The notes beneath the pieces are model-generated. The model made no database searches. It saw only the letters and a program-made list of their open reading frames with translations, and had not been told where the DNA came from. Below are positions 53,297 through 61,688 of a stretch of DNA of 64,000 nucleotides, piece by piece; the first letter of the stretch is position 1; each line of letters begins with the position of its first letter. Position numbers and translations under genes: made by a program. The stretch comes from Nonomuraea pusilla (GTDB lineage Bacteria > Actinomycetota > Actinomycetes > Streptosporangiales > Streptosporangiaceae): NCBI RefSeq assembly GCF_900109355.1, contig NZ_FOBF01000025.1, positions 62,001 to 126,000 of the forward strand, read 5' to 3'.

Positions 53297-53313
53297 CACC
53301 CGTGTCACGGGTG
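53297..53313. promoter_or_regulatory. Perfect palindrome upstream of the LamG-RHS operon
   Basis: CACCCGTGTCACGGGTG is two perfect 8-bp arms around a single base, 86 bp before the LamG start. Beyond it lies an unusually A/T-rich stretch for this genome (AACTTTTTTTCAG, near 53333). It is probably an operator for the secreted pair. Confidence 0.6.
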
Positions 53314-53407
53314 CCGTAAAGGGCGTGTAAGTAACTTTTTTTCAGCAAGACCCTTCATCTGGAGAAAACCACCCGCCGCTGGTCCCGTGGGGGGTCACCC
53401 GCCCGGC

Positions 53408-53974
53408 TCAGGAGGCAGAGGCGGGGCTGTACACCAGGTGCAGCACGCCCGTCTTGAACGTCTCCGAGGAGACGAGCGTCAGCGGGACCGGCTTCTCCGC
53501 CTCCGCGAACAGCCGCTCGCCCTTGCCGACCGCGACCGGGTGCACCAGCAGGCGCAGCTCGTCCAGCAGCCCCGCGTCCAGCAGCTGGCGGACGATCGAC
53601 ACCGAGCCGCTCATCGCGATGTGCGTGTCGCCCGGCTCCTGCTTCAGCGCGGCGACGGCCTCGACGAGGTCGCCCCGCAACTGCTCGGAGTTGCGCCAGG
53701 TGAACTCCGGCGACTGGCGCGACACGACGATCTTCCGCGCGTCGCCGAGCGCCTTGGCCATGCCGGCGTCCGCCTCGCCCGCCGTCTCGCGCGCCGGCCA
53801 GGCCCCGGCGAAGCTGTCGTACGTCCTGCGGCCGAGGAGCACGGTGTCGGCGGTGGCGAGCTGCTCCGTCACGGCGACGCCCATCTCGTCGTTGAAGTAC
53901 GGGAAGTGCCAGGCCGCCGGGTCCTCGACGACGCCGTCGAGCGAGATGAACAGGCCTGCGACGATCTTCCTCAT
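53408..53974 (-). CDS. Dihydrofolate reductase-family protein (RibD C-domain type)
   Basis: A 188-residue protein starting MRKIVAGLFISLDGVVEDPA. The GLFISLDGV start, TVLLGRRTYDSFAGAWPAR, IVVSRQSPEFTW and HIAMSGSVSIVRQLLDAGLLDELRLLVHPV segments define the RibD-C/DHFR-like family that binds NADPH. Most such stand-alone actinobacterial proteins are general reductases and not true folate enzymes. It reads in the same direction as the LamG-RHS operon but is separated from it by ~195 bp containing the palindrome, so it is independently expressed. Confidence 0.92.
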   Translation of the reverse strand: MRKIVAGLFISLDGVVEDPAAWHFPYFNDEMGVAVTEQLATADTVLLGRRTYDSFAGAWPARETAGEADAGMAKALGDARKIVVSRQSPEFTWRNSEQLRGDLVEAVAALKQEPGDTHIAMSGSVSIVRQLLDAGLLDELRLLVHPVAVGKGERLFAEAEKPVPLTLVSSETFKTGVLHLVYSPASAS

Positions 53975-54093
53975 GACGTTCCTCCATCGGGTTCGCGGGC
54001 CGTCCCGGCCCGGCTGTTCGGTATGGCTGTAGCCTGCCGAGCCGCCCTTACGGAGCCCTTACGGCCTTCCTTAGGCCTCCTTCCGCCGGCCGT

Positions 54094-54933
54094 TCAGCCC
54101 CGGGACCAGAGATCGGCCAGCGCCCCGTTCACCTGCTCGGGCGCCTCGACGTGCGGGTAGTGGGCGCTGCCGGGAACCCGCAGGTGCCGGGCGCCGATCC
54201 GCTCGGCCGTGACCCGCGCGCAGGCCATGAGGGGGACGCCGCCGCGCTCCCGGTACGGCCCCGGCGCGTTCTCCCAGGTGCCCGAGACGACCAGCTTGGG
54301 GAAGCCGGCCGCCCGCAGCGCGGGCAGGGGGACGCCGGCCTCCCAGCAGACGCGTTCGCGCAGCGCCGTGCCGGCCGCGCGCAGCCGCCGCTCGCCCGTG
54401 TCCGGCTCCGGCATGCCGGCCGAGCCGGCGGCGGCCCGCAGCCACTGCTCCGGCGTCAGGTCGGGCAGGTCGGCGTAGGCGGCGCGGTTGGCGCGCAGCG
54501 CCTCGGCCACGGCGGGGTCGTCGGCCGCCGCCTGGTAGCAGCCGGGCTCGATCAGCGTGAGCGAGAGCACCGCCTCCGGCCTGCGCGCCGCGGCGATCAT
54601 GGCTCCCACGGCGCCGTACGAGTGGCCGACCAGGTGCGCGCCCGCGCCGAGGAGTTCGGCGACGTCGTCGGCGTCGGCCAGGTAGTCGCCGGCGAACCTG
54701 TCACCCGCGTCGGGGCTCCCGCCGTGGCCGCGCCGGTCCATCAGGAGCAGCCGGAACCGGCCGGCCAGCGGGCGCTGCGCCGCGAACCCGTACACGGGGT
54801 CGTCGCCCCAGCTCGTCGAGCCGTGGACGAAGACCGCTCGCGGCGCGTTCGGCGGGCCGAGCGCGGTCACGCGCACGGCGCCGGGCAGGGGGCCGTTCGC
54901 ACGGAACAGCGGGGCGGCGGGGGAGAGGGACAT
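54094..54933 (-). CDS. Alpha/beta hydrolase controlled by divergent TetR
   Basis: A 279-residue hydrolase starting MSLSPAAPLFRANGPLPG after a strong AAGGAG site. It has oxyanion region VFVHGSTSWGDDPVYG, the LLLMDRRGHGGSPD strand, nucleophile elbow VGHSYGA (Ser near residue 100) and a C-terminal His in GSAHYPHVEAPEQV. It may be an esterase or lactonase acting on a xenobiotic. The divergent TetR gene starts 85 bp away and the TTGAAC dyad between them overlaps this gene's ribosome site, so it is likely repressed by that regulator. Confidence 0.9.
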   Translation of the reverse strand: MSLSPAAPLFRANGPLPGAVRVTALGPPNAPRAVFVHGSTSWGDDPVYGFAAQRPLAGRFRLLLMDRRGHGGSPDAGDRFAGDYLADADDVAELLGAGAHLVGHSYGAVGAMIAAARRPEAVLSLTLIEPGCYQAAADDPAVAEALRANRAAYADLPDLTPEQWLRAAAGSAGMPEPDTGERRLRAAGTALRERVCWEAGVPLPALRAAGFPKLVVSGTWENAPGPYRERGGVPLMACARVTAERIGARHLRVPGSAHYPHVEAPEQVNGALADLWSRG

Positions 54934-54943
54934 GCACGGCTCC

Positions 54944-54969
54944 TTGAACATCGTTCAACGGTATTGAAC
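54944..54969. promoter_or_regulatory. TetR-type operator
   Basis: TTGAAC-ATC-GTTCAA (54944-54958) is a perfect dyad, followed by a third TTGAAC half-site at 54964-54969. It lies between the hydrolase start (54933) and the TetR start (55019) and overlaps the hydrolase ribosome site. Confidence 0.65.
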
Positions 54970-55018
54970 GCTGTATAAGAGAAGGGGGAGGTGCTCGTCA
55001 AGCCGGTAGGGTGATCGC

Positions 55019-55747
55019 GTGCCGTCGTCAGAGTCCTCCGGCGGGTCGGTGTGGCTGCGTCCGGAACGGCCGCCGCGCGACCGCCGGCTCACCCGCGAGC
55101 GGATCGTCGACGTGGCCGTCGCCGTCCTCGACGCCGAAGGGCACGGCGGCCTGTCGATGCGCCGGGTCGCCACCGAGCTGGGCGTCACCGCGGGGTCGCT
55201 GTACTGGTACGTACGCACCAAGGACGACCTGCTGGAGCTGGCCCTCGACCGCGTGCTCGCGGAGGTGTCCGCCGACCCCGGCGCCCCGGGCTGGCGGCCC
55301 GCCCTCGCCGCGCTGGCCCGCAGCAACCGCGCCATGCTGCTGCGCCACCGCTGGGCCCTGTCCGAGCTGACCCTCAGGCCCAACCTCGGGCCGAACGCCC
55401 TCGCCCTGGCCGAGACCGGGCTGCGCCTGCTGGAACGCGCCGGGTTCGCCGGCGCCGACCTCGACGCCGCCATGGCGGCCGTCAACGACCACGTGGTCGG
55501 CGCGGTCATCGCCGAGGTCGCCTGGCACGGCACCCTGGAACGCATGGGCGAGAGCGGGGCCGGCTGGGGCGAGCGCGCCGCCGGCTACCTGCGCGAGGTC
55601 GCCGCACGCCACCCGGCGCTGGCCCGCAGGATGGCCGCCACGGGCGAGATCGACGTCGAGCGCGAGAGCGAGCGGCGCTTCGAGTTCGGCCTGGACTGCC
55701 TCCTGGACGGCCTCGCCGCCCGCCGCCTCGCCCCGCCCCCGCCATGA
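55019..55747 (+). CDS. TetR/AcrR-family transcriptional regulator
   Basis: A 242-residue repressor with GTG start. The N-terminal helix-turn-helix is LTRERIVDVAVAVLDAEGHG, LSMRRVATELGVTAGSLYWYV and RTKDDLLELALDRV (residues ~24-75). The C-terminal ligand/dimerisation domain is helical (SELTLRPNLGPNALALAETG, VNDHVVGAVIAEVAWHG) and resembles the tetracycline-repressor C-domain subfamily. It diverges from an alpha/beta hydrolase with a TTGAAC dyad between them, which is its probable target. Confidence 0.92.
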   Translation: MPSSESSGGSVWLRPERPPRDRRLTRERIVDVAVAVLDAEGHGGLSMRRVATELGVTAGSLYWYVRTKDDLLELALDRVLAEVSADPGAPGWRPALAALARSNRAMLLRHRWALSELTLRPNLGPNALALAETGLRLLERAGFAGADLDAAMAAVNDHVVGAVIAEVAWHGTLERMGESGAGWGERAAGYLREVAARHPALARRMAATGEIDVERESERRFEFGLDCLLDGLAARRLAPPPP

Positions 55748-55909
55748 GCCCCCCGGCGGATCCCGCCGGGCCCGGCGGGACGGAGGGCGTTCCGGGCGCG
55801 CTACGGTGAGGTACCCCGACAAACCTCCACAAGAAATGCTCATCATGGACGAACCGCTCGATCGTGCATCCAGGTTTCAAACCGGGCCTATCATCGCCGG
55901 GCGTCCCGC

Positions 55910-58699
55910 GTGACCGCAGGGCACGGCGCCGCGCCCCTTCTGGAGCCCGCGGCACTGGTGGGACGCCAGGCCGAGACCGACACGATCCTCGGCGTCGTCG
56001 AGGGCTGCGGGGAACCCCGCATGCTGCTCCTGCTCGGCGAGGCGGGCACGGGCAAGACGAGGCTGCTCGCCGTCGCGGCCGACCGGGCGCGCGGCGCCGG
56101 CGTGCTCGTCCTGGAGGCGCAGGGCAGCGAGGCCGAGTCCCGGCAGTCCTTCGCATCGCTGCACCAGCTGCTCCTGCCCCTCCTGCCCGACGCCGGCACG
56201 CTGCCCGCGCACCTGCGGGTGGCGCTGGAGACCGCGTTCGGCATCGCCCCCGCCGAGGCCCAGCCCGACGCGACGCTGCTGCGCATGGCCGTGCTCACGC
56301 TGCTGACCGGCGCGTCCAGGCGGCGGCGCCTCCTGCTGGTCGTGGACGACGTCCAGCACCTCGACCGCGACTCGCTCGACGTCCTGGGCTTCGTGATGCG
56401 CCGCACCGCGGTGGAGGCCGTGCGGGTGCTGCTGGCTGCGCGCGGGCAGACGCCACCGGAGGGCGTCGCCGCGGACCTGCCCGTCCTGCTGCTGGGCCCC
56501 CTGACCGAGCAGGCCGCGGCCGAGCTGCTGGACGCCCAGCCGCACCCGCCCACCGGCGGGACGCGCATCGACCTGCTCCAGCAGGCCGGCGGGAACCCCC
56601 TGGCCATCGTCGAGTTGTGCCGCGCGGCCAGGACGGGCGGCGCGCGGGCGCTGCCCGGCGACGGGCTGCCGCAGACGCAGCGCATCCAGGAGATGTACGC
56701 CGCCCGCCTGCGCGCCCTCCCGGAGACCACCAGACGGCTCGTCCTGTACGCGGCGGCCTCGGAGCAGGGGGACCTCGCCACCGTCATGGCCGCCGCGGGA
56801 GCCGGGCCCGGCCTGCGGGACTGGGCGCCCGCCGAGGACGCCGGCCTCGTGACCGTCCTGGACGGGCGGGTCGCCTTCCGCCACCCGCTGGCGCGGGCCG
56901 CCTCCTACCACGGAGGCCCCGCCTACCTGCGCCACCAGGCGCACAAGGACCTCGCGGCCGCCCTCGCCTCCGACCCGGCCCGCCGCGCCTGGCACCTGGC
57001 CGCCGCCTGCCTCGGGCACGACGAGACGGTGGCGGCGGCCCTGGAGGACACCGCGCAGCTCGCCGAGCGGCGCGGCGGCTTCTTCGCGGCGGCGCGGGCG
57101 CTGGAACGCGCGGCGGAGTGCAGCCCCGAGCCCGCCGACCGGGCCCGCCGGTACGCCAAGGCCCTGCGCGCCGCGCAGAACGCCGGCGACCCGTCGTGGG
57201 TGCGCGAGCTGTACGACAAGGTCGTCGCGCTGACCGAGGACCGCGACCTGCTCGGCGTCGCCGCCTGCGGCGCCGGCATCGCCCTATCGCTGTCGGGCCA
57301 CCAGCGGCAGGGACTCCAGGTGCTGCTGAGCGCGCTGCGCCCGCATCCGCCCGCCGACGGCATGACGGTGCTCGCCCTGGCCGCCGTGCTGCAGGCGGTC
57401 GGGTTCCAGTCGGGCCTGCCCGAGGGGAGGCTCCCGATCGCCTCCCTGCTCGGCCCGGACAGGGCCGCCGCCCACGCCACGCCCTACGCCGAGCTGACGG
57501 CGCCGGAGTCCGTCGAGGTGGTGCGGGCCGTGACCCTGGCGGGCGCCGACCCGGTCAAGGCTCCCGAGCTGCTGGCGCGCGTCCGCAGGAGGCCCGGCGC
57601 GCCTGGCCTCGCCGACGGCGTCCCGGAGATGACCCGCCTGCACGCGCTCGGCGGGCTCGCCTGGTACGCCGACGAGTCGGAGCTGGCGGTCGAGTTCTAC
57701 CGGCGGGCGTACGCCATGCTTGCCGCGTACGGCTCCATGGGCCCCGCGGGGCCGACGCTGGCGGCGATGGGCTCGGCGCTGATCGACACGGGCCGCTGGG
57801 CCGAGGCCGACGAGCACCTGGAGCAGACGGCGACGCTGGCCGCGGTCCACAAGCTGCGGCATCTGGAGATCGACGTCGAGGCGCTGCGGGCGACCCTGCG
57901 CGCCCTGCGCGGCGAGCCGGGCGGCGTGCCGGCCGACCCCGCCTGGACGGCCGTCAGCCTGGAGGAGAACCGGGCCACGCACGCCCGCCTGCTGCGGGCC
58001 GCGGGCGCGGCCGCCGCCGCGGCGGGCGACTTCGACGCCGCGTTGCGCCACTTCATGGCGCTGTTCGGCGAGGACGGCACGCCCCTGCACTACTTCCTGT
58101 CGTACCGTTCGGTCGCCGACCTCGCCGCCGCCGCCCACCGGACGGGACGGCAGGAGGAGGCCGCGCCGATCGTGGCGGCGGTGCGCGAGGCCGTGGGGCC
58201 GCGGCCGACGACCAGGATGACGCTGCTGCTGCACCACGCCGCCGCGCTGACCGGCGACCCGAAGGACGCCGAGCACCACTTCAGGCTCGCCGTCGTCAAC
58301 CCCGGGGGCGACCAGTGGCCGCCGGCCAGGGCGCAGGCCCGGCTCCACTACGCGCAGTGGCTGCGCAGGCGCCGCCGCCCTCTGGACGCCCGGCCGCTCC
58401 TCGCCGCCGCGCTGGAGTCGTTCACGCGGCTCGGCGCGGCCGGGTCGGCGGAGGAGGCGCGCAGGGAGTTGCGGGCGAGCGGCGTCGGGGGCGCCCCCGT
58501 GGAGCCCGACCCGCTGTCGGAGCTGACCGCGCAGCAGCGGCAGATCGTCCGGCTGGCGGCGCAGGGCCTGCGCAACAGGGAGATCGCCGAGCAGCTCATG
58601 CTCTCGCCCCGGACCGTCAGCTCGCACCTGTACAACGTGTACCCCAAGCTGGGTGTGAGCAGCCGCCACCAGCTCCGCGACTTCTTCGGCGACCTGTGA
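55910..58699 (+). CDS. LAL-type LuxR regulator with N-terminal AAA/NTPase
   Basis: A 929-residue regulator from a GTG. The N-terminal NTPase has Walker A GEAGTGKTRLL (residues ~43-53), Walker B LLLVVDDVQHLD, and ALVGRQAETDTIL before it. A long TPR-like helical middle follows, and a C-terminal LuxR helix-turn-helix (LTAQQRQIVRLAAQGLRNRE, then LSPRTVSSHLYNVYPKLGVS). LAL proteins are ATP-dependent activators of catabolic or antibiotic clusters. The gene is followed by three hydrolases on the same strand, the first 48 bp downstream, which are the likely targets. TATCAT near 55889 could be a -10 box for a short-leader transcript. Confidence 0.92.
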   Translation: MTAGHGAAPLLEPAALVGRQAETDTILGVVEGCGEPRMLLLLGEAGTGKTRLLAVAADRARGAGVLVLEAQGSEAESRQSFASLHQLLLPLLPDAGTLPAHLRVALETAFGIAPAEAQPDATLLRMAVLTLLTGASRRRRLLLVVDDVQHLDRDSLDVLGFVMRRTAVEAVRVLLAARGQTPPEGVAADLPVLLLGPLTEQAAAELLDAQPHPPTGGTRIDLLQQAGGNPLAIVELCRAARTGGARALPGDGLPQTQRIQEMYAARLRALPETTRRLVLYAAASEQGDLATVMAAAGAGPGLRDWAPAEDAGLVTVLDGRVAFRHPLARAASYHGGPAYLRHQAHKDLAAALASDPARRAWHLAAACLGHDETVAAALEDTAQLAERRGGFFAAARALERAAECSPEPADRARRYAKALRAAQNAGDPSWVRELYDKVVALTEDRDLLGVAACGAGIALSLSGHQRQGLQVLLSALRPHPPADGMTVLALAAVLQAVGFQSGLPEGRLPIASLLGPDRAAAHATPYAELTAPESVEVVRAVTLAGADPVKAPELLARVRRRPGAPGLADGVPEMTRLHALGGLAWYADESELAVEFYRRAYAMLAAYGSMGPAGPTLAAMGSALIDTGRWAEADEHLEQTATLAAVHKLRHLEIDVEALRATLRALRGEPGGVPADPAWTAVSLEENRATHARLLRAAGAAAAAAGDFDAALRHFMALFGEDGTPLHYFLSYRSVADLAAAAHRTGRQEEAAPIVAAVREAVGPRPTTRMTLLLHHAAALTGDPKDAEHHFRLAVVNPGGDQWPPARAQARLHYAQWLRRRRRPLDARPLLAAALESFTRLGAAGSAEEARRELRASGVGGAPVEPDPLSELTAQQRQIVRLAAQGLRNREIAEQLMLSPRTVSSHLYNVYPKLGVSSRHQLRDFFGDL

Positions 58700-58747
58700 C
58701 CGCAGCACCCCGGCCGCCCGGCCGGCACGACGACGAGAGGTGAGCCC

Positions 58748-59740
58748 GTGGCGACGCAGCCCGGCGGACCGCCCGCCGACGAGCCCCCGGTCGTTCTCGA
58801 CCCCCTGATCCGCAGGCTCGTCGACGCCTCGGCCGACCCGCCCTACCTGCACCAGCTCGGCCCCGTCGACGGCCGGCAGGCGCTGCTGGAGGCCCAGGGT
58901 CACCCGCGCGACGACGCCGGCGTGGACGCCGAGCTCCACGCGGCGCCGGTGGGGCCACGCGGCCTCACCGGCTTCTGGATCTTCCGCCCCCCGGCCACCG
59001 CGGGGCGGGCGCTTCCCGCGGTCCTGTACGTCCACGGCGGACGCTGGATGCTCGGCGACGCGGAGACGCACGCCAGGCTGGTGTGCGAGCTCGCGACCCT
59101 CAGCGGGGCGGCGTTCGTCGTCCCCGAGTACACCCGCACCCCGGAGGCGCGGTACCCGGTGGCCGTCGAGGAGGCGTACGCGGTGCTGACGTGGGTGGCC
59201 GAGCACGCGGCCGACCTGGAGCTGGACGGGCGCAGGCTCGCCGTGGCGGGCGACTGCGCGGGCGCCACCATGGCGGCGGCGCTGACGATGACGGCCAAGC
59301 GGCGCGGCGGCCCCCGCCTCCGCGCCCAGCTGCTCTACTACCCGATGACCGATCCGCGCTGCGACACCGACTCGCAGCGGCGCTTCGCCTCCGGCCATCT
59401 GCTGACGAGGGCGGCGCTGGAGTGGTACTGGCAGCAGTACGCCGACGACGAGCGCGACCTCGCCGAGCCCACCGCGGCGCCGCTGCGGGCGACCCCGGAC
59501 GACCTCGCGGGGCTGCCGCCCGCCCTGATCGTCTCGGCGGAGGCCGACGTCGTGCGGGACGAGGGCGAGGAGTACGCGCGCCGGCTGCTGGCCTCGGGCG
59601 TGCCCGTCACCGCCGTCCGCTACCTCGGGACCGTCCACGACTTCGCGTCGCTCAACGCCGTACGGGACAGCCCCCCGGCGCGCGCCGCCGTGCGGCAGGG
59701 CGGCCTGTTCCTCAGGGACGCGCTCGCCGTCCAGCCCTGA
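58748..59740 (+). CDS. HSL-type alpha/beta hydrolase with Cys in the nucleophile position
   Basis: A 330-residue GTG-started protein of the hormone-sensitive lipase family: oxyanion motif VLYVHGGRWMLG, elbow GDCAG where the catalytic Ser should be (Cys170), Asp in AEADVVRDEGEEY and His in GTVHDFASLN. The next gene encodes a close paralogue with the normal GDSVG elbow, so the change is specific to this copy. It follows the LAL regulator by 48 bp. A Cys nucleophile could give a weak hydrolase, an acyltransferase or a non-catalytic partner. The sequence is otherwise fully preserved, arguing against simple decay. Confidence 0.9.
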   Translation: MATQPGGPPADEPPVVLDPLIRRLVDASADPPYLHQLGPVDGRQALLEAQGHPRDDAGVDAELHAAPVGPRGLTGFWIFRPPATAGRALPAVLYVHGGRWMLGDAETHARLVCELATLSGAAFVVPEYTRTPEARYPVAVEEAYAVLTWVAEHAADLELDGRRLAVAGDCAGATMAAALTMTAKRRGGPRLRAQLLYYPMTDPRCDTDSQRRFASGHLLTRAALEWYWQQYADDERDLAEPTAAPLRATPDDLAGLPPALIVSAEADVVRDEGEEYARRLLASGVPVTAVRYLGTVHDFASLNAVRDSPPARAAVRQGGLFLRDALAVQP

Positions 59741-59872
59741 CCAGCGCTGATCCGGCGCCGATCCGCCGCGAAGGCCAGTCAACATACTGATGCGTCCAGT
59801 ACGTCCGCGTTGGGAGGCTGATGCGGCATGAGCCGCCGGGGGGCGGCTCCCACACGTCTGGAAAGAGGCAGC

Positions 59873-60829
59873 ATGTCCGACATCAAGCCCGTCCTCGAAG
59901 AGGCGGCGCAGGCGTTCGCCGAGGCGACGAAGAACCCGCCCTTCCTGTACGACCTCGGCCCCGAGGAGGGCCGCAAGGCCGTCGACGCCGTGCAGGACGG
60001 CGACGTGCCGGTGCCCGACGCCGACGTCGAGGACCTCGACATCCCCGGCGGCCCGTCCGGCACGGTATCGATCCGGGTCTTCCGCCCGGCGGGCGCGCGG
60101 GGCGTCCTGCCCGTCGTGCTGTACGTCCACGGCGCCGGCTGGGTGTTCGGCAACGCCCACACCCACGACCGCCTCGTCCGCGAGCTGACCGTACGCGCCC
60201 AGGCCGCCACGGTGTTCGTCGACTACAGCCTCTCCCCGGAGGCGAAGTACCCGACGGCGATCGAGGAGATCTACGCCGCGCTGGAGTGGATCGCCGCGCG
60301 AGGGGCGGAGCACGGCCTCGACCCGTCCCGCATCGCGGTGGCGGGCGACTCGGTCGGCGGCAACATGAGCGCGGCCACCACCATCCTGGCCAAGCGGCGG
60401 GGCGGCCCGAGGCTCGCCGCGCAGCTGCTGTTCTACCCCGTCACCGACGCGAACTTCGGCACCGCCTCCTACGAGCAGTTCGCCACCGGCTACTTCCTCA
60501 GCCGTGACGGGATGAAGTGGTTCTGGGACCAGTACACGACCGACCCCGCCCAGCGGGCCGAGATCACCGCCTCGCCGCTGCGCGCCGGGCTGGACGACCT
60601 CGCCGGGCTGCCGCCGGCGCTTGTCATCGTGGCGGAGGCCGACGTGCTGCGCGACGAGGGCGAGGCGTACGCCGCCAAGCTGCGCGCCGCGGGCGTGCCC
60701 GTCACCGCCGTCCGCTACCAGGGCGTCATCCACGACTTCGTCATGGTCAACGCGATGCGGGACACGTACGCCGCCAGGGCCGCCACCCGGCAGGGCGGCG
60801 ACTTCCTCCACGACGCCCTGCACGCCTGA
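59873..60829 (+). CDS. HSL-type alpha/beta hydrolase (esterase)
   Basis: A 318-residue protein starting MSDIKPVLEEAAQAF after AGAGG. It has the hormone-sensitive lipase signature HGAGWVFG, nucleophile elbow GDSVGG (Ser160), Asp in AEADVLRDEGEAY and His in GVIHDFVMVN. It aligns along most of its length with the preceding Cys-variant protein (shared segments KRRGGPRL, GVPVTAVRY, RDEGE), so the two arose by tandem duplication. It probably hydrolyses short-chain esters in the cytoplasm. It shares strand and context with the LAL regulator upstream. Confidence 0.93.
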   Translation: MSDIKPVLEEAAQAFAEATKNPPFLYDLGPEEGRKAVDAVQDGDVPVPDADVEDLDIPGGPSGTVSIRVFRPAGARGVLPVVLYVHGAGWVFGNAHTHDRLVRELTVRAQAATVFVDYSLSPEAKYPTAIEEIYAALEWIAARGAEHGLDPSRIAVAGDSVGGNMSAATTILAKRRGGPRLAAQLLFYPVTDANFGTASYEQFATGYFLSRDGMKWFWDQYTTDPAQRAEITASPLRAGLDDLAGLPPALVIVAEADVLRDEGEAYAAKLRAAGVPVTAVRYQGVIHDFVMVNAMRDTYAARAATRQGGDFLHDALHA

Positions 60830-60940
60830 GCCCGCGCCCGCGACCGCGGGCCGACCCTTCCCGCGCCCGCCATCCCGACCGGGCTCACCTCTGATTCGGG
60901 CTCGCCTCCGGGCGGCCGACCATGACAAGGAGCTGACTCC

Positions 60941-61666
60941 ATGACCGCGAACGCCACACCCACCGTCGTCCTCGTCCACGGCGCCTTCGCCGACGCCTCA
61001 AGCTGGTCCGGCGTCATCGCCGACCTCCAGGACCACGGCATCCCCGTGGTCGCGCCGCCCAACCCGCTGCGCGGCCTGGCCTCCGACGCCGCCTACGTCG
61101 CCTCCGTGGCCGCGCGGATCGACGGGCCCGTCGTGCTCGCCGGCCACTCGTACGGCGGCGCGCTCATCACCGTCGCCGGAACCGCCGGCAACGTCGCCGG
61201 CCTGGTGTACGTCGCCGCCTACGCGCCGGACGAGGGCGAGAGCCTGGGCGAGCTGCAGGGCCGTTACGCCGAGCCGCCGCTGGCCGGCGCGCTGCGGCCC
61301 GCCGACTACCCCCTGCCGGACGGCGGGACCGCCGTCGAGTTCACCATCGACGCCGGCGCCTTCCCGTCGGTCTTCGCCGCCGACGTGCCCGCCGAGGTCA
61401 CCAGGGTGCTGGCGGTGGCGCAGCGCCCGCTGGCCGCCTCCGCGTTCACCGAGCCGGCGAGCGCGGCCGCCTGGAAGGCGAAGCCGTCCTGGGCGCTGGT
61501 GGCGACCGGCGACCAGGCGATCAACCCCGAGGTCCAGCGTTTCGGCGCGCGGCGGGCCGGGGCGACGATCGTCGAGGCGGAAGGCGCCTCGCACGCCGTC
61601 GCGGTGTCCCGCCCCAAGGACGTGGCCGCCCTCATCCGCGAGGCCGTCGAGGCCACCTCGGCCTGA
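60941..61666 (+). CDS. Alpha/beta hydrolase (EstC-like)
   Basis: A 241-residue hydrolase starting MTANATPTVVLVHGAFADAS. The HGAFADASSW oxyanion segment, nucleophile elbow AGHSYGG (Ser near residue 70), LVYVAAYAPDEGES strand and C-terminal His in EGASHAVAVSRP place it with the EstC/hydroxynitrile-lyase-like small hydrolases common beside xenobiotic genes. It follows the two HSL-type genes by 111 bp and could belong to the same LAL-controlled group. Confidence 0.92.
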   Translation: MTANATPTVVLVHGAFADASSWSGVIADLQDHGIPVVAPPNPLRGLASDAAYVASVAARIDGPVVLAGHSYGGALITVAGTAGNVAGLVYVAAYAPDEGESLGELQGRYAEPPLAGALRPADYPLPDGGTAVEFTIDAGAFPSVFAADVPAEVTRVLAVAQRPLAASAFTEPASAAAWKAKPSWALVATGDQAINPEVQRFGARRAGATIVEAEGASHAVAVSRPKDVAALIREAVEATSA

Positions 61667-61688
61667 CACCCACGCCAGGCCCGCGTCC

